From NCBI RefSeq assembly GCF_022832435.1, contig NZ_JALHLF010000002.1, forward strand, positions 69,256-126,105: a stretch of DNA of 56,850 nucleotides, read 5' to 3'. This document shows positions 16,933 to 25,031 of the stretch, piece by piece. The stretch comes from Novosphingobium organovorum (GTDB taxonomy: Bacteria; Pseudomonadota; Alphaproteobacteria; Sphingomonadales; Sphingomonadaceae). Numbering within the stretch: position 1 is the stretch's first letter; every line of letters begins with the position of its first letter. The position numbers were made by a program, and so were the translations under genes. Under the pieces are notes generated by a model, which did no database searches, was not told the DNA's origin, and saw nothing but the letters and a program-made list of their open reading frames with translations.

Positions 16933-18639
16933 ATGGCTACTTCTGCCAACCCGACCCGCGACGATTTCGCCGCGATGCTCAACGAGCAGCTCGGTGGCGT
17001 TGCTGACGACGGCTTCGAAGGCCGCGTCGTCAAGGGCACGATCACCGCAATCGAAAACGACAAGGCCGTCATCGACGTAGGCCTCAAGAGCGAAGGCCGC
17101 GTGCCGCTGCGCGAATTCGCGCGCGGCGAAGACGGTCACGGCCTCAAGGTCGGCGACGAAGTCGAAGTCTATGTCGACCGCGTCGAAAACGCCGACGGCG
17201 AAGCGATGCTCAGCCGCGACCGCGCCCGCCGCGAAGCCGCCTGGGACAAGCTCGAAAACGAATTCGGTGAAGGCAAGCGCGTCGAAGGCGTGATCTTCGG
17301 CCGCGTCAAGGGCGGCTTCACCGTCGACCTCGACGGCGCCGTGGCCTTCCTCCCCGGCTCGCAGGTCGACATCCGCCCCGTGCGCGACGTCACCCCGCTG
17401 ATGGACGTGCCGCAGCCCTTCCAGATCCTCAAGATGGACCGTCGCCGTGGCAACATCGTCGTGTCGCGCCGCGCCGTCCTCGAAGAGACCCGCGCCGAAC
17501 AGCGCAGCGAGCTCATCGACAAGCTGAGCGAAGGTCAGGTCATCGACGGCGTCGTCAAGAACATCACCGACTACGGTGCGTTCGTTGACCTGGGCGGCAT
17601 CGACGGCCTGCTCCATGTCACCGACATGAGCTACAAGCGCGTCAACCACCCGAACGAAGTGATCGCCATCGGCGACACCGTCACCGTTCAGATCATCCGC
17701 ATCAACCAGGACACCCAGCGCATCAGCCTTGGCATGAAGCAGCTGGAAAGCGATCCCTGGGAAGGCGCGGCGGTCAAGTACCCGGTCGGCGCCAAGCTCA
17801 CCGGTACGGTCACCAACATCACCGAATACGGCGCCTTCGTGGAGCTGGAGCCGGGCATCGAAGGCCTGGTCCACGTTTCGGAAATGTCCTGGACCAAGAA
17901 GAACGTCCATCCCGGCAAGATCGTTTCGACCTCGCAGGAAGTCGAAGTCATGGTGCTCGAGGTCGACTCGGACAAGCGTCGCATCTCGCTCGGCCTCAAG
18001 CAGGCTCAGCAGAACCCCTGGGAAGGCTTCGCGGAGCGTCACCCGGTTGGCTCGACCGTCGAGGGCGAAGTCAAGAACGCGACCGAATTCGGCCTGTTCA
18101 TCGGCCTCGATGGCGACGTCGACGGCATGGTTCACATGTCGGACATCGCCTGGGGCATCTCGGGCGAGGACGCTCTGGCCCTGCACCGCAAGGGCGAGAT
18201 GGTCCAGGCTGTCGTTCTCGACGTCGACGTCGACAAGGAACGCATCAGCCTTGGCATGAAGCAGCTTGAGCGCGGCGCTCCGGCGGCTGGCGGCACCCCC
18301 ACCGGCGGCAGCTCGCTGCGCCGTGGCGAAACCGTCACCGTCACCGTTCTCGAAGTGCGCGACGGCGGCCTCGAAGTGCAGGCTGGCGACGATGGCGCCA
18401 CCGGCTTCATCAAGCGTTCGGACCTCGGCCGCGACCGCGACGAGCAGCGCCCCGACCGTTTCCAGGTCGGCCAGAAGCTCGACGCGATGGTCACCGGCTT
18501 CGATCGTTCGAAGAAGCCCAACTTCTCGGTCAAGGCGCGTCAGCTCGCCGAAGAGAAGGAAGCGGTGGAACAGTACGGTTCGTCGGACTCGGGCGCTTCG
18601 CTCGGCGACATCCTCGGCGAAGCTCTGAAGGGCCGTTGA
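16933..18639 (+). CDS. rpsA: 30S ribosomal protein S1
   Basis: A 568-residue protein with six S1 (OB-fold) repeats: two diverged ones at about 28-170, then clear ones opening VIDGVVKNITDYGAFVDLGG, LTGTVTNITEYGAFVELEPG, VEGEVKNATEFGLFIGLDGD, and a weaker last one. Repeats end in RISLGMKQ or RISLGLKQ. S1 tethers mRNA to the 30S subunit. The frame is open to 16771, but ATG 16933 (MATSANPTRDDFAAML) is the family start and the 5' extension is not conserved-looking. A strong terminator follows. Confidence 0.98.
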   Translation: MATSANPTRDDFAAMLNEQLGGVADDGFEGRVVKGTITAIENDKAVIDVGLKSEGRVPLREFARGEDGHGLKVGDEVEVYVDRVENADGEAMLSRDRARREAAWDKLENEFGEGKRVEGVIFGRVKGGFTVDLDGAVAFLPGSQVDIRPVRDVTPLMDVPQPFQILKMDRRRGNIVVSRRAVLEETRAEQRSELIDKLSEGQVIDGVVKNITDYGAFVDLGGIDGLLHVTDMSYKRVNHPNEVIAIGDTVTVQIIRINQDTQRISLGMKQLESDPWEGAAVKYPVGAKLTGTVTNITEYGAFVELEPGIEGLVHVSEMSWTKKNVHPGKIVSTSQEVEVMVLEVDSDKRRISLGLKQAQQNPWEGFAERHPVGSTVEGEVKNATEFGLFIGLDGDVDGMVHMSDIAWGISGEDALALHRKGEMVQAVVLDVDVDKERISLGMKQLERGAPAAGGTPTGGSSLRRGETVTVTVLEVRDGGLEVQAGDDGATGFIKRSDLGRDRDEQRPDRFQVGQKLDAMVTGFDRSKKPNFSVKARQLAEEKEAVEQYGSSDSGASLGDILGEALKGR

Positions 18640-18677
18640 TCGGACCCTTCGGCTCTCACCGAAGACACCTAACGAAG

Positions 18678-18712
18678 GCCCGTCCGGAGCGATCCGGGCG
18701 GGCTTTTGTTTT
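18678..18712 (+). terminator. Rho-independent terminator of rpsA
   Basis: Stem GCCCGTCCGGA (18678-18688) with TCCGGGCGGGC (18693-18703), a GCGA loop, then TTTTGTTTT. Confidence 0.92.
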
Positions 18713-18758
18713 GGCGTTTTGTTTGGCATGGCGCGGGACGCAGGTTACTAACACCGTC

Positions 18759-19139
18759 ATGCGCGTCGCCATCGACAACCTCACGGCAGGCTTGCCGGTC
18801 GCCTTGCTGGTCCTGACATGGGGTCTGATGGTGAACGCCTTTCTGGCAGGACCGGCCATGCCGTTCGGGCTCAAACTGGCCATTGTCTTGCCGTGCCTCG
18901 CCCTCTTGCTTGTCGAAGTTTTTGCGTCGGCGCCGCCAGGCGACAATACCACGGCCACCAGCACGCCCCTTTCCAGGGAGCGGTTGCTCGCGATTGCCGT
19001 TCTGAGCACTTGCCTCGTCCTTGCCTGGGACGGGTATTTGGGCGCCGGGCGGATGGACGGGATTTCCTGGATTCCGCTTGTGGCCGTCGTACCGGCCTAC
19101 CATTTTCATCGGATGCGTAGGGCGCGCCAAGCTCTCTAG
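18759..19139 (+). CDS. Small four-helix integral membrane protein
   Basis: A 126-residue protein with four hydrophobic segments: LPVALLVLTWGLMVNAFLAG, LKLAIVLPCLALLLVEVF, LLAIAVLSTCLVLAWDGYL and ISWIPLVAVVPAYHF, ending in a basic tail (RMRRARQAL). ATG 18759 is used because the upstream part of the frame runs through the rpsA terminator. A short acidic/Thr-rich loop joins helices 2 and 3. No family was recognised. Its length and codon use resemble neighbouring genes. It is free-standing between rpsA and gloB. Confidence 0.55.
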   Translation: MRVAIDNLTAGLPVALLVLTWGLMVNAFLAGPAMPFGLKLAIVLPCLALLLVEVFASAPPGDNTTATSTPLSRERLLAIAVLSTCLVLAWDGYLGAGRMDGISWIPLVAVVPAYHFHRMRRARQAL

Positions 19140-19207
19140 AAATCGCGCAGGCGCTCCCTTTCCCGACCTTGCCCGAGCGCCTACACTGCCGCGGCAAGGA
19201 GGCCCCG

Positions 19208-19969
19208 ATGCTCGAAGTTCACCAGTTCCCGTGCCTTAGCGACAACTACGGCTACCTTCTCCACGACAGCACCTCCGGCGAGACCGTCTGCATCGACACG
19301 CCCGATGCCGACGAATACCTCAAGCAGGCGGGGCACAAGGGCTGGCAGATCACCCAGATCTGGAACACCCACTGGCACAAGGACCACGCGGGCGGAAACC
19401 GTGCGATCAAGGCCGCGACCGGCTGCACGATCACCGCACCGCAAGGCGATGCCGCGCGGATCGAAGGGGTCGATCGCACGGTTTCACAAGGCGACATCGT
19501 GACCATCGGCGAGCGCGAGGCGAAGGTACTCGACGTGGGCGGGCATACGCTGGGCCACTGCGCCTACTGGCTCGCCGGGGCGCGCATGGCGTTCGTCGGG
19601 GACAGTGTCTTTGCGCTGGGCTGCGGGCGCATGTTCGAAGGCACCCCGCCGCAGTTCTGGCGCAGCCTCGAGCGCCTCAAGGCGCTACCCGAGGAGACGA
19701 TGCTCTACTGCGCGCACGAATACACCGAGGCGAACCTGCGCTTCGCGCTCCACGCCGATCCCGACAACGCCCAGCTCGCCGCCTATGCCACGGACATCGC
19801 GCGCCTGCGCGCCGAGGGACTGCCCACCGTGCCCACCAAGCTCGAACGCGAGCTGGCGACCAATCCCTTCCTGCGTGCAGACGATCCCGCAATGGAAGCG
19901 CGCTGGGGCCATCCGGGCGATGCGGTCGCCACGTTCGCGGCGCTGCGTACCGCGAAGGATTCGTTCTGA
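19208..19969 (+). CDS. gloB: Hydroxyacylglutathione hydrolase (glyoxalase II)
   Basis: A 253-residue metallo-beta-lactamase-fold enzyme that hydrolyses S-D-lactoylglutathione to D-lactate and glutathione, the second step of methylglyoxal detoxification. The metal motif THWHKDH is at 54-60, followed by GHTLGHCAY and VFALGCGRMFEG, and the C-terminal YCAHEYTEANLRFALHADP region that binds glutathione. ATG 19208 follows AAGGAGG (19197-19203). The frame is open further up but without a ribosome site. Confidence 0.95.
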   Translation: MLEVHQFPCLSDNYGYLLHDSTSGETVCIDTPDADEYLKQAGHKGWQITQIWNTHWHKDHAGGNRAIKAATGCTITAPQGDAARIEGVDRTVSQGDIVTIGEREAKVLDVGGHTLGHCAYWLAGARMAFVGDSVFALGCGRMFEGTPPQFWRSLERLKALPEETMLYCAHEYTEANLRFALHADPDNAQLAAYATDIARLRAEGLPTVPTKLERELATNPFLRADDPAMEARWGHPGDAVATFAALRTAKDSF

Positions 19970-19973
19970 TTTC

Positions 19974-20010
19974 CCCCTCGCTCACCCGAACCGATCGGGT
20001 GAGCGAGGGG
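19974..20010. terminator. Long hairpin between convergent gloB and a secreted protein gene
   Basis: A perfect 16-bp stem (19974-19989 with 19995-20010) and a 5-base loop. It has no T-run on either side, so it may be a processing or factor-dependent stop rather than a classic terminator. Confidence 0.5.
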
Positions 20011-20021
20011 CTCGCGACATC

Positions 20022-20840
20022 TCAGTGAACGCTGAAATCGAAAATGCGCGCGGTCAGCGCGCCCGAAGACCCCGCGCCGGCCAGCGCGTAGAGGAAGCCG
20101 TACTCGCCGCCGTCGAGCGCCTGGCTGACGTCGATGAGATACACGCCGGGACGAATCACCGTATACGTGAAGGGAATACGGTCCTTGTCCATCACGCCGG
20201 TCTTGATCCCTGCGATGTTGCGGCTGCCGATGCGCGCTTCGCGCCGCCCCTGTTTCTCAGTGAGCTTGGTCAGGATCAGCTCCGCAGGGGAGTTCACGCT
20301 TGTATTCGCCCCGCTAGCCCAGGCGCCACCGTCATCGCCGTTCGATTCGGCTGAAAAGAAGAAAAACTGCGGCTGCACGCCCATCTTCACTTTCGCGCTC
20401 TCGTTCTGAATCGTCGCCTTGATGCTGACCGAGGCGATACCGCCCGTCAGCGCCGCACCGAAGATCCCGCCAGTCTTAGCCTGCGTCGTGACGGTGGCCT
20501 CCATCTTTTCCATGCGGTTGCCGTAAAAGGCATAGAAGCCCGCCGGATGCGGCACCTGCGGATCGGGCGAGGTGAGTGATGGCTTGATCGTGTGGTGGTA
20601 ACGGTTGCCGATCGCCGCCGCGATGACGGGCGAAGACACGCCCTGCTTCTTCAGTTCCACCATGTCGCTCGTCGAAACATCGAAATCGACCTTGTCTGCC
20701 TCGATCTTGGCGACGATCGCCTCATCGCCAAGCTTCATCCGGGTCAGCTCGAGCAAGGTCTCGCGCGACATCGGATCGGCCAGAGCCGTGCCCGAAATCC
20801 CCGCCAGCCCCAGCGCACACGCCACCGAAAACATCTTCAT
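20022..20840 (-). CDS. Secreted protein with N-terminal helical repeat, unknown function
   Basis: A 272-residue protein with a Sec signal peptide (MKMFSVACALGLAGISGTAL, cleavage near ALA-DP). It begins with LLELTRMKLGDEAIVAKIEA and SSPVIAAAIGNRYH, a helical motif seen at the start of many secreted proteins. Then a beta-rich part, with FYAFYGNRMEKMEATVTT and a Phe-rich segment (QPQFFFFSAES). The longest frame starts at 20876, but the ATG at 20840 follows AGGGGGCG and leaves a clean signal peptide. Function unknown. Confidence 0.75.
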   Translation of the reverse strand: MKMFSVACALGLAGISGTALADPMSRETLLELTRMKLGDEAIVAKIEADKVDFDVSTSDMVELKKQGVSSPVIAAAIGNRYHHTIKPSLTSPDPQVPHPAGFYAFYGNRMEKMEATVTTQAKTGGIFGAALTGGIASVSIKATIQNESAKVKMGVQPQFFFFSAESNGDDGGAWASGANTSVNSPAELILTKLTEKQGRREARIGSRNIAGIKTGVMDKDRIPFTYTVIRPGVYLIDVSQALDGGEYGFLYALAGAGSSGALTARIFDFSVH

Positions 20841-20982
20841 CAAAAATTCGCCCCCTGTTGCGCGGGACAAACTCATCGCCGCGCTTCGCAGGCGGACTAT
20901 CCCGGCCAGTTCTCAACAATTTGCAAAATTTGGCCGATTACAAAAATCTAATCGATTTCAATTCGGTGGACTCCTCCAGCAC

Positions 20983-21002
20983 ATATAAAGATATCTTTAT
21001 AT
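20983..21002. promoter_or_regulatory. 20-bp perfect palindrome, SahR-like operator for the methionine synthase gene
   Basis: ATATAAAGATATCTTTATAT is fully self-complementary and lies just upstream of a promoter and a cobalamin riboswitch for a methionine synthase. Its core AAAGATATCTTT resembles the palindrome reported for SahR, an ArsR-family S-adenosylhomocysteine-responsive regulator of methionine genes in Proteobacteria. Identity with SahR is from memory of the motif, so it is inference. Confidence 0.6.
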
Positions 21003-21007
21003 CAAAC

Positions 21008-21036
21008 TTGACGGCGCGGCTCGCTTGCGGTCTAAC
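21008..21036 (+). promoter_or_regulatory. Promoter of the riboswitch-controlled methionine synthase gene
   Basis: TTGACG (21008-21013), 17-base spacer, TCTAAC (21031-21036). Transcription would begin near 21043, immediately before the cobalamin aptamer. The operator palindrome ends five bases before the -35. Confidence 0.6.
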
Positions 21037-21042
21037 CCGCTG

Positions 21043-21255
21043 CGTCAAGGTTCCCCACGTCGCTGCGGCGGCATGGGGCTAAGACGGGAAGCCGGTGACA
21101 GGCCCCGCTGCGGGGCATGGAGTCCGGCGCTGCCCCCGCAACTGTAAGCGGTGAGCGCCCCTTCCCTTCGCGTGCCACTGCGCCGATTGGCTCGGCGTGG
21201 GAAGGCCGGACAGGAGCGCCCCGACCCGCAAGCCAGGAGACCTGCCTTCGACGCG
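21043..21255 (+). ncRNA. Cobalamin riboswitch
   Basis: An RNA leader of about 210 bases with the features of a B12 aptamer: AAGGTTCC at the start (21047-21054), a GGGAAgCCGGTGA-like segment (21082-21097), CCCCCGCAACTGTAAGCGG (21134-21152) and the B12 box AGCCAGGAGACCTGCC (21231-21246). It is on the plus strand, upstream of a cobalamin-independent methionine synthase. The expected logic is repression of the downstream gene when cobalamin is available. Expression-platform hairpins probably lie in 21256-21440. Confidence 0.93.
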
Positions 21256-21444
21256 ATACCATTCCCGGACGGGGTCGATCCGGCGGATGCGCAAGGGGCA
21301 ACCCGCCTTCGCCACCGGTCCACGCCGGCCCGGCCCAGGCGGTCCGCCCATCGCTTCCGCCATCGGTGATCGGCTCCCCGCATCCGGGAGTTTCCAGCAT
21401 GGCGAAGGGCCGTGCGTATCTACGCCCGAAAGGATGCCTACCCA

Positions 21445-22539
21445 GTGACCAAACCCCGTTTCCGCGCCGACCATGTCGGCTCGCTCCTGCGCCCCGCGCC
21501 GATCGCGGCCGCGCGCGCGCAAAAGGCCGATCCCGCCACCTTGCGCGCCGCCGAGGACGCGGCGATCCCCCTGCTCATCGCCATGCAGGAAGAGGTCGGC
21601 CTCAAGGTCGTCACCGATGGCGAAGCGCGCCGCGCGTTCTGGCACTTCGATTTCCTCGGCCTGCTCGACGGCATGGAAATGCGCACCCGCGAGGAAGGCG
21701 TGCAGTTCCACGGCACCAAGATCCCGCCCGTGCGCCCGGTCATCACCGGCCCGCTCGGCTTTCCCGCCGACCACCCGATGCTCGAACACTTCCGCTTCGT
21801 CAAAGACCACACCACGGCCTGCGCCAAGATCTCGATCCCCGGCCCCTCCGTGCTCCATTACCGCACCGATCCCGAGGATGTCCTTCCGGCCGAATACCGC
21901 GATCCCGACGCGCTGACCCACGCCATCGCGGCGACCTACAAGGCCGCGGTGGAAGCCTACTACGCCGCCGGTTGCCGCTATCTCCAGCTTGACGACATCT
22001 ACTTCGCCTACCTCGGCGACCCGGCGCAGCGCGCACTCAAGCAAGCGCAGGGCTACGATCCCGACGCGCTCATCACGCGCTACGCCTGGATGATCAACGA
22101 GGCGATCAAGGATCGCCCCGCCGACATGACCATCGCCATGCACATGTGCCGCGGCAACTTCCGCTCCACCTATGCCGCAAGTGGCGGCTACGACGCGGCG
22201 GCCGACGCGATCTTCAACCAGACCGACGTCGACATCTACTTCATGGAATACGACAACGAGCGCTCGGGCTCGCTAGACCCGCTGCGCCTGCTGCCCAAGG
22301 GCGACAAGCGCGTCATGGCCGGGTTCATCACCACCAAGACCCCCGAGCTCGAGCCGGTCGACGCCATCTGCCGCAAGATCGAGGAGGCGAGCCGCTTCGC
22401 CCCGCTCGACCAGCTCGGTATCGCGCCCCAATGCGGCTTCGCCTCGACCGAGGAAGGCAACGCGATCAGTCCGCAAGATCAGCGCCGCAAGCTCGAACTG
22501 GTGGTCAAGGTCGCCCAGACCGTTTGGGGCGAAGCGTAA
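21445..22539 (+). CDS. Short cobalamin-independent methionine synthase (core MetE-type)
   Basis: A 364-residue protein corresponding to only the catalytic C-terminal barrel of MetE (full MetE is about 750). The start reads FRADHVGSLLRP, typical of the group. Zinc ligands can be placed: His233 and Cys235 (AMHMCRGNF), Glu268 (FMEYDNERSG) and Cys330 (APQCGFAS); QLDDIYF (181-187) is the homocysteine-side motif. The start is GTG 21445 (AAAGGA at 21428-21433); an upstream GTG at 21412 is less well placed. Methyl donor is uncertain: such core proteins may use 5-methyltetrahydrofolate, methylcobalamin-like proteins or other methyl donors. The cobalamin riboswitch and SahR-like site strongly support a role in methionine synthesis. 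Confidence 0.88.
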   Translation: MTKPRFRADHVGSLLRPAPIAAARAQKADPATLRAAEDAAIPLLIAMQEEVGLKVVTDGEARRAFWHFDFLGLLDGMEMRTREEGVQFHGTKIPPVRPVITGPLGFPADHPMLEHFRFVKDHTTACAKISIPGPSVLHYRTDPEDVLPAEYRDPDALTHAIAATYKAAVEAYYAAGCRYLQLDDIYFAYLGDPAQRALKQAQGYDPDALITRYAWMINEAIKDRPADMTIAMHMCRGNFRSTYAASGGYDAAADAIFNQTDVDIYFMEYDNERSGSLDPLRLLPKGDKRVMAGFITTKTPELEPVDAICRKIEEASRFAPLDQLGIAPQCGFASTEEGNAISPQDQRRKLELVVKVAQTVWGEA

Positions 22540-22664
22540 GCGACACATAGGAAGGTCAAGGGGTTCGCCCCTTGACCTCTCAACCGACGGCATCCCCGCA
22601 CGCGGGGAATTTCCTGGGCCGGGAATGGTGCGGCCTGACTTTAGTGAACCGCCAACCGGCAACG

Positions 22665-22701
22665 AAAAAGGCCTCCGCGCACGAAGCGCGGAGGCCTTTT
22701 T
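22665..22701. terminator. Bidirectional terminator between the methionine synthase and atp operon
   Basis: A perfect 16-bp stem (22665-22680 with 22686-22701) with A5 at the left and T5 at the right. It can stop transcription from both sides: the plus-strand synthase and the minus-strand atp operon. Confidence 0.92.
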
Positions 22702-22735
22702 CGGTATCGAAGGGACGCGTTAGCCCCTCCTTGCG

Positions 22736-23311
22736 TCAGATCCCGGCGATTGCCTGGTTAACCAGCACCTTGTCGGCGTCGGCCGAGTGGTTGCCGGCAA
22801 TCAGACCACGCGCCGCTGCCGTGGCGGCGTCGGCGGCCTGCATGCGCAGGTCGGCAACGGCGGCCAGTTCGGCGGCCTTGATCTTGTCCTGCGCCATCTT
22901 CTCACGGCGCACGATGACATCGGCAGTGTCCGCTTCAGCCTTGGCAATGATCGCGTTGGCTTCGTTGCGGGCATGGTCGAGCATCGCGGCGGCGTCCTTT
23001 TCGGCGCCAGCGATCTTGTCCGCGTATTCCTTGCGCAGGGCCTCGGCCTCGGCACGCAGGGTCTTGGCTTCCTCGAGCTGGGCCTTGATGCCCGCGATCT
23101 GCGAATCAAGCCCCTTGCCGATCGACTTGGGGACGCCCTTCCACAGGGCGATCGCCAGCAGCACCAGCATCGAGGAACTCACCACCGCGGCGGGCGGAAT
23201 GAAGCCCAGCAGCATGGGTTCGGGATGCTCGGTCACGGCGTGGGTCTCGCCGCCGGCAGCCATCGCGCCGTCGTGTTCGACGGCCACGGGGGCGGTTGCG
23301 GTATCAGCCAT
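22736..23311 (-). CDS. atpF: F0F1 ATP synthase subunit b
   Basis: A 191-residue peripheral-stalk subunit. After a 30-residue N-terminal lead comes the membrane helix (FIPPAAVVSSSMLVLLAIALW), then a long charged coiled coil (LEEAKTLRAEAEALRKEYAD). The b and b' chains form the heterodimeric stalk typical of alphaproteobacteria. Its start overlaps the b' stop by 8 bases. It is the last gene of the F0 operon and is followed by the bidirectional terminator. Confidence 0.92.
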   Translation of the reverse strand: MADTATAPVAVEHDGAMAAGGETHAVTEHPEPMLLGFIPPAAVVSSSMLVLLAIALWKGVPKSIGKGLDSQIAGIKAQLEEAKTLRAEAEALRKEYADKIAGAEKDAAAMLDHARNEANAIIAKAEADTADVIVRREKMAQDKIKAAELAAVADLRMQAADAATAAARGLIAGNHSADADKVLVNQAIAGI

Positions 23312-23798
23312 GGACCAGGTTCTCCTTCACCGCCGCCCGCACCAGGCCCTCGTCGAGCGAGAGACCGGCCACGCGGCCAATGATGTCGCGCGCCGCATCG
23401 GCGGCAACGGTTTCGATCTCGGCGCCGGCGGCCTGACGCGCGGCCGCGATGGCAGCTTCAGCGTCGGCGATCTTGCCGTCAATCGAGCCCTGCGCAGCGG
23501 CGAGGCGCTGCTCGGTTTCGCTGGCGGCCTTGGCACGCGCCTCGGCGATCAGGGTCTGGGCCTGCGCGCGGTTGGCGTTTTCACGCACGCGCCAGGATTC
23601 CTCTTCGGCGTCCGCCTGCTTGCGCGCGCGTTCGGCGGCGAGAAGGTCGTCGGCAATCTGCTTGTCGCGCTGCGCAACCGTGTCCATGATCTTGGGCACC
23701 ATTCCGCGTCCGATGACGAAGAAGATGAAGCCGAAAAAGATCAGCACCCAGAAAATCTGGCTGGAATAGGTCGCGGCGAGCTGTTCGATCTGAGGCAT
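23304..23798 (-). CDS. atpF': F0F1 ATP synthase subunit b'
   Basis: A 164-residue subunit with an N-terminal helix (FWVLIFFGFIFFVIGRGMVP) followed by a charged coiled coil (DLLAAERARKQADAEEES). It is the second, shorter stalk subunit found in photosynthetic and alphaproteobacterial lineages. Gene order atpI-atpB-atpE-atpF'-atpF is the usual F0 operon of this class, with the F1 genes at another locus. A strong hairpin lies upstream, between atpE and this gene. Confidence 0.92.
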   Translation of the reverse strand: MPQIEQLAATYSSQIFWVLIFFGFIFFVIGRGMVPKIMDTVAQRDKQIADDLLAAERARKQADAEEESWRVRENANRAQAQTLIAEARAKAASETEQRLAAAQGSIDGKIADAEAAIAAARQAAGAEIETVAADAARDIIGRVAGLSLDEGLVRAAVKENLVHG

Positions 23799-23840
23799 TG
23801 GTCAGCCCTGTCTCGAGGTGGCCTGAAAAAATCGTTCCGC

Positions 23841-23880
23841 GGGTCCGCTTGCCCTACCAAAGGGCCGGGGCAGCGGACCC
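23841..23880 (-). other. Intercistronic hairpin between atpE and atpF'
   Basis: GGGTCCGCT (23841-23849) pairs with AGCGGACCC (23872-23880), extended by GCCC/GGGC. On the minus strand it lies 31 bases past the atpE stop and is followed after 9 bases by six T. It could protect the atpE message end or partly stop transcription, giving more c subunit than b; that role is inference. Confidence 0.6.
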
Positions 23881-23911
23881 GCGGATCAATGTGCGCTGGG
23901 TCTTGCCGCGA

Positions 23912-24139
23912 TTACGCGGCGAAGATCAGCAGCGCAGCGATAACGAACGAGAGAAGACCGAGAAGCTCGGCACCGGCGAAGCCGATGAAGAGACGGCCCT
24001 GCTGCGCATCGGCAGCACCCGGATTGCGCAGCGCGCCTTCGAGGAACTTGGCGAACACGTTGCCCACGCCGATCGAGGCGAGACCAGCACCGATAGCGGC
24101 GAAACCTGCACCAAGCAGCTTTGCAGCTTCTGCGTCCAT
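23912..24139 (-). CDS. atpE: F0F1 ATP synthase subunit c
   Basis: A 75-residue two-helix proteolipid that forms the rotor ring. The first helix is glycine-rich (GAGFAAIGAGLASIGVG), the polar loop reads ALRNPGA, and the second helix carries the proton-binding Glu58 (GFAGAELLGLLSF). The absence of the Gln and Ser/Thr partners used for sodium binding suggests proton coupling. Located between atpB and atpF' in the F0 operon. Confidence 0.97.
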   Translation of the reverse strand: MDAEAAKLLGAGFAAIGAGLASIGVGNVFAKFLEGALRNPGAADAQQGRLFIGFAGAELLGLLSFVIAALLIFAA

Positions 24140-24190
24140 TTCAAAAACTCCCTTTGGTATGCCCGAATGAATTGAGCGAAAAAACGTGGA

Positions 24191-24976
24191 TCAGTGAAGA
24201 TTCTCGGCGTCGTTGAGATAGACGCACGTGAGAAGAGCGAAAACGTAGGCCTGGATCGCGGCGACCAGCAGTTCGAGCGCGCAGATGCCGACCATCAGCA
24301 CGAAGCTGGGCAGACCGGCGATCGCGAACAGGCCGATGTTGGCGTTGCCCGAATCGATCACGAAGCTGGAGAGCACTTCGAGCAGGACGTGGCCGGCCAT
24401 CATCGCGACGAAGAGACGCAGACCAAGGCTGAAGGGACGCACCAGGAACGAGACGAGCTCGACGAAGAAGATCGGAACTACCATCAGCGCGGGCGTACCG
24501 TGCGGCACGAAGAGCGAGAAGAAGTGCAGCTTGTGCTTGGCGAAACCCACCACCAGGACGATCGAGAAGGACATGATCGCGAGCACGCCGGTGGCCGAGA
24601 AGTGGCTGGTGAACGTGAACGCGTGCAGTCCCAGGACGCCGATCGGCAGGAGGCCGAGCACGTTGGCGAACAGAATGAACATGAACAGCGAGAAGATGTA
24701 CGGAACGTACTTCTTGCCGTTGGGCCCCACGTTCGCGGCCAGCATCCCGTCGATGAACCCGGTAAAGGTCTCGACAGCCATCTGCCAGCGGCCGGGGACG
24801 AGCTGGCGCTTGGAGCCGCCAGCCACGAAAATGAGCAGTGCGACGGTGGCAATGGCCATCCACAACGCACTGTTGGTAAAGGCGATGTTGTATCCCGCGA
24901 TGTTCCAGTGCGCCGAGCCGAACAACGGCTCGATGGTGAACTGGTGCATCGGATCGACCTTCGCTTCGGCTGCCAC
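24191..24976 (-). CDS. atpB: F0F1 ATP synthase subunit a
   Basis: A 261-residue membrane subunit that forms the proton half-channels. It opens MAAEAKVDPMHQFTIEPLFG, and the key Arg lies in the motif SLGLRLFVAMMAGH of the long helix. About five to six hydrophobic segments follow. GTG 24976 is chosen over the longest frame (25018) because AGGGA precedes it by 7 bases and the product matches the family start. Located between atpI and atpE. Confidence 0.95.
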   Translation of the reverse strand: MAAEAKVDPMHQFTIEPLFGSAHWNIAGYNIAFTNSALWMAIATVALLIFVAGGSKRQLVPGRWQMAVETFTGFIDGMLAANVGPNGKKYVPYIFSLFMFILFANVLGLLPIGVLGLHAFTFTSHFSATGVLAIMSFSIVLVVGFAKHKLHFFSLFVPHGTPALMVVPIFFVELVSFLVRPFSLGLRLFVAMMAGHVLLEVLSSFVIDSGNANIGLFAIAGLPSFVLMVGICALELLVAAIQAYVFALLTCVYLNDAENLH

Positions 24977-25031
24977 GCGAATATCCCTGTCGCCTGTGAA
25001 CGACAGCGCCTTTCCCAACCCCCCTTTGGGT

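Noticed and set aside
21433..21447. A 4-codon ATG...TGA mini-frame just before the methionine synthase GTG
   Set aside because: It shares the ribosome site and its stop overlaps the GTG start, but four codons are too few to support a leader peptide without expression data.
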